Position numbers and translations under genes: made by a program. A stretch of 17,606 nt of DNA from Methanomassiliicoccus sp. UBA386 (lineage in GTDB: Archaea > Thermoplasmatota > Thermoplasmata > Methanomassiliicoccales > Methanomassiliicoccaceae): assembly GCA_002498285.1 (NCBI GenBank), contig DAGU01000041.1, forward strand, positions 15,796 through 33,401. The letters are read 5' to 3'. Position 1 is the stretch's first letter. Every line of letters starts with the position of its first letter. This document shows, piece by piece, positions 15,726 to 17,606 of this stretch. The notes below the pieces were generated by a model. That model searched no databases. It was not told where the DNA came from and was given only the letters and a program-made list of their open reading frames with translations.

Positions 15726-15761
15726 CCATACTCACATCCGGGGGGCCTAGAAAGAGTTAAG

Positions 15762-15770
15762 TAAAAAATA
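15762..15770 (+). promoter_or_regulatory. TATA-like box of carA
   Basis: TAAAAAATA centred about 24 bases before the carA ATG. No Shine-Dalgarno sequence precedes the ATG (CAACTTTCTG), so the mRNA is probably leaderless. Confidence 0.55.
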
Positions 15771-15789
15771 CCGATTCTGCAACTTTCTG

Positions 15790-16869
15790 ATGGTACAGTG
15801 CCGCCTAATCCTCGAAAACGGGACAATAGCAGAGGGCACTGGCTTTGGTTATGAAAAGACCGTTTACGGCGAGGTCGTGTTCAACACGGGCATGGCTGGG
15901 TACCAGGAAAGCCTGACCGACCCCTCCTACAGAGGCCAGATTCTTATCATGTCCCACCCGGTCATCGGCAACTACGGCGTCAGCGATCGGTTCAAGGAAT
16001 CCCCCAGGGTTCAGACGACCGGCCTCGCGGTGCGGGAGCTCTGCCGGAACGCATCCCCCATGTACGGAGGGAGATGCCTTGACGAGTATCTTCTCGAAGA
16101 GGGGGTGCCAGGCATCAGCGAGCTGGACACCCGCTCCCTGGTCATAGGCATCCGGGAGGAGGGCGCCCTCCGCGGCGCCATCGCCTTCGACGAGGACACC
16201 GACGAGGTGCTGGCCAGGCTCCGTGAGATGGACCTTCCATCGAAGAGGAACCTGGTGGCCGAGGTGTCCGCGAGGGAGACCGTGAGGTACGAGAACGAGG
16301 GAAAGAGAAAGGTGGCGCTCATCGACTGCGGGGTGAAGGCAAGCATCGTCAATGAGCTGCGCAGGCGGTTCAGCGTGGTGCAGGTGCCCTATGACATCGA
16401 CCCCTCGTTCTTCCGAGATGAGGGGCTGGACGGCGTGTTCATCTCCAACGGGCCGGGGGATCCCGCTCATCCGGAGATGATGAACACCACCGTTCGCACG
16501 ATCAGGGAGATCAAGGACGAGCTCCCGATCATGGGGATATGCCTGGGAAACCAGCTGCTGGCCCTGGCCTTCGGGGGGCGGACCTACAAGATGAGATTCG
16601 GCCACCGCGGGGTGAACCAGCCCGTCCGCCACAACGGACAGCTCTATATCACATCGCAGAACCACGGCTACGCGGTGGACGCGGGCTCGCTGGAGGGCAC
16701 TGGCCTCATCGCCGACCATGTCAACGTCAACGACGGCACCGTGGAGGGGATGAGACACACCGAGCTGCCGATCATGTCGGTGCAGTACCACCCCGAGGCA
16801 AGGTCGGGCCCGCAGGACACGACCTATCTCTTCGACGAGTTCGGGAAGATGCTGGAGGAGAGGAGATGA
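15790..16869 (+). CDS. carA: Carbamoyl-phosphate synthase small subunit (glutamine amidotransferase)
   Basis: 359 residues, full length. The N-terminal CPSase small-chain domain contains GYGEVVFNTGMAGYQE-like sequence (YGEVVFNTGMAGYQESLTDP near 26-45) and SHPVIGNYGV. The C-terminal class-I amidotransferase has nucleophile C251 in GICLGNQLLALA and H334/E336 in QYHPEA. It releases ammonia from glutamine and channels it to CarB, feeding pyrimidine and arginine synthesis. The start lies 24 bases from a TATA-like box with no ribosome site. Its stop overlaps the carB start. Confidence 0.97.
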   Translation: MVQCRLILENGTIAEGTGFGYEKTVYGEVVFNTGMAGYQESLTDPSYRGQILIMSHPVIGNYGVSDRFKESPRVQTTGLAVRELCRNASPMYGGRCLDEYLLEEGVPGISELDTRSLVIGIREEGALRGAIAFDEDTDEVLARLREMDLPSKRNLVAEVSARETVRYENEGKRKVALIDCGVKASIVNELRRRFSVVQVPYDIDPSFFRDEGLDGVFISNGPGDPAHPEMMNTTVRTIREIKDELPIMGICLGNQLLALAFGGRTYKMRFGHRGVNQPVRHNGQLYITSQNHGYAVDAGSLEGTGLIADHVNVNDGTVEGMRHTELPIMSVQYHPEARSGPQDTTYLFDEFGKMLEERR

Positions 16870-17606
16870 GGCGGACCGACCTGAAGAAGATCATGGTCAT
16901 CGGCTCCGGCCCCATCGTCATCGGCCAGGCGGCGGAGTTCGACTTCTCCGGCTCCCAGGCGTGCCGCTCGCTGCGCGAGGAGGGCTACCAGACGGTGCTG
17001 GTGAACTCCAACCCGGCCACCATACAGACGGACGTCGATACGGCCGACATCGTGTACGTGGAGCCCCTTACGGTGGAGACGGTGGCCCGCATCGCCGAGA
17101 AGGAGAAGGTCGACGGCATCCTCTCCGGAATGGGGGGACAGACCGCCCTCAACATCTGCTCCGAGCTGGCCGAGAACGGTACGCTTGACCGTTTGGGCAT
17201 CAAGCTGCTGGGAACCCAGCCGGAGGCCATCGCCCTCTCCGAGGACAGGGAGCTGTTCAGGGAGATGATGCTGCGCATAGGTGAACCGATACCGCATAGC
17301 AGGACCGTGCGCTCGGTGGAGGAGGCGAAAGAGGCGGCCAGGGAGATCGGGAAGTATCCCGTGCTGGTGCGGCCGGCATACACCCTCGGCGGAACGGGCG
17401 GCGGCATCGCCTACGACGAGGCGGAGCTGGAGACCATCGCCGGCCGCGGTCTGGCGTACTCCCGCATCCACCAGGTGCTCATAGAGGAGAGCGTGCTGGG
17501 ATGGAAGGAGTTCGAGTACGAGGTCATGCGCGATGGCAGGGACAACTGCATCATCATCTGCAGCATGGAGAACCTTGACCCCATGGGCATCCACACCGGC
17601 GAGTCC
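16866..17606 (+). CDS. carB: Carbamoyl-phosphate synthase large subunit, 5' part
   Basis: First 247 residues of about 1070; the frame is open to the right edge. The start ATG overlaps the carA stop (ATGA), with GGAGGAGAGG just upstream, inside carA. The N-terminus reads MRRTDLKKIMVIGSGPIVIG followed by QAAEFDFSGSQACRSLREEG, the PreATP-grasp domain of CarB. VNSNPATIQTD and SGMGGQTALN follow. ATP-grasp segments are VRPAYTLGGTGGG and the CSMENLDPMGIHTGES end. This half makes carboxyphosphate and carbamate from bicarbonate, ammonia and ATP. No defects in the part seen. Confidence 0.96.
   Translation, partial: MRRTDLKKIMVIGSGPIVIGQAAEFDFSGSQACRSLREEGYQTVLVNSNPATIQTDVDTADIVYVEPLTVETVARIAEKEKVDGILSGMGGQTALNICSELAENGTLDRLGIKLLGTQPEAIALSEDRELFREMMLRIGEPIPHSRTVRSVEEAKEAAREIGKYPVLVRPAYTLGGTGGGIAYDEAELETIAGRGLAYSRIHQVLIEESVLGWKEFEYEVMRDGRDNCIIICSMENLDPMGIHTGES

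Larger units (their letters stand above)
15452..15757. other. Intergenic stretch between pelA and carA, possible short rightward transcript
   Basis: The 368 bases between the two genes contain no ORF with recognisable protein features; the open frames on either strand have unbalanced composition and no family match I know. What is visible: a plus-strand TATAAAA at about 15445-15451, a perfect 10-bp hairpin at 15609-15647, and a hairpin plus T-run at 15708-15725. Together these would fit an RNA of about 250 bases starting near 15473. I checked by eye for SRP RNA, RNase P RNA, 5S rRNA and tRNA signatures and saw none. Confidence 0.25.

Noticed and set aside
15520..15735. 71-codon minus-strand frame with a protein-like start (MSMEKWQDANKTTMHMFLAG)
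   Set aside because: The first third looks plausible, but it starts at GTG without a ribosome site, the rest is Ser/Arg-rich, and no TATA-like element precedes it at a sensible distance. Kept only as a possibility.
15486..15764. 92-codon plus-strand frame between pelA and carA
   Set aside because: It begins near a weak AAGGTAGG, but the C-terminal half is Arg/Pro/Trp-rich, it runs through the hairpin-T5 signal, and its stop lies in the carA TATA box. No homology recognised.
15443..15790. SRP RNA, RNase P RNA, 5S rRNA or tRNA in the pelA-carA gap
   Set aside because: Neither strand shows the conserved helix-8 motifs of SRP RNA, the RNase P core signatures, or a cloverleaf with T-loop GTTCRA; only isolated hairpins are present.
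1..17606. CRISPR arrays, insertion sequences, integrases or phage genes
   Set aside because: No regularly spaced repeats, transposase motifs or terminal inverted repeats were seen; all supported genes are housekeeping, transport or signalling with uniform composition.

Overview
The window looks archaeal, most likely from a GC-rich Thermoplasmata-type methanogen (Methanomassiliicoccales would fit). The reasons are: a complete archaeal pelota/Dom34 gene; TATA-like boxes about 25 bases before several starts, two of them implying leaderless mRNAs; a SpoVT/AbrB-PhoU fusion next to a pst operon; a homocitrate-synthase/aconitase-type operon of the kind methanogens use for coenzyme B; and a soluble receiver/multi-PAS/GAF kinase of the style common in methanogens. 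The assignment to order is inference from gene content; no rRNA or tRNA is present.

Layout. Bases 2-586 hold the 3' end of an isocitrate/isopropylmalate-type dehydrogenase. A 1318-residue signalling kinase (680-4636) follows, with a small exported beta-rich protein (4647-5621) 10 bases after it. Converging on these from the right is a complete phosphate operon on the minus strand, pstS-pstC-pstA-pstB-phoU (9881 down to 5626), with coupled starts at three of its four junctions. A 245-base, partly AT-rich divergent region (9882-10126) separates pstS from a plus-strand gene for an AbrB-PhoU fusion (10127-11143), the obvious candidate phosphate regulator. It holds three perfect 12-base palindromes between the two outward-facing promoters, and an 11-bp hairpin in the likely pstS leader.

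Next, on the minus strand, comes a three-gene operon (14137 down to 11156): a NifV/AksA-type synthase and the large and small subunits of an aconitase-family hydratase. Then pelA (15421 down to 14384), a 368-base non-coding or weakly coding gap, and the plus-strand carA-carB pair for carbamoyl phosphate, carB being cut by the window end.

How the genes fit together. The Pst transporter takes up phosphate, the classical PhoU probably gates it or reports on it, and the AbrB-PhoU protein may bind the palindromes to set transcription both ways; no phoB/phoR pair is present in the window. The synthase/hydratase operon would perform the condensation and isomerisation steps of a 2-oxoacid chain-elongation pathway (coenzyme B precursor, leucine, or a citrate-type route); the substrate cannot be settled from sequence alone. 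The most novel material is non-coding: the operator-like palindromes, the pstS leader hairpin, and a possible short transcript between pelA and carA.
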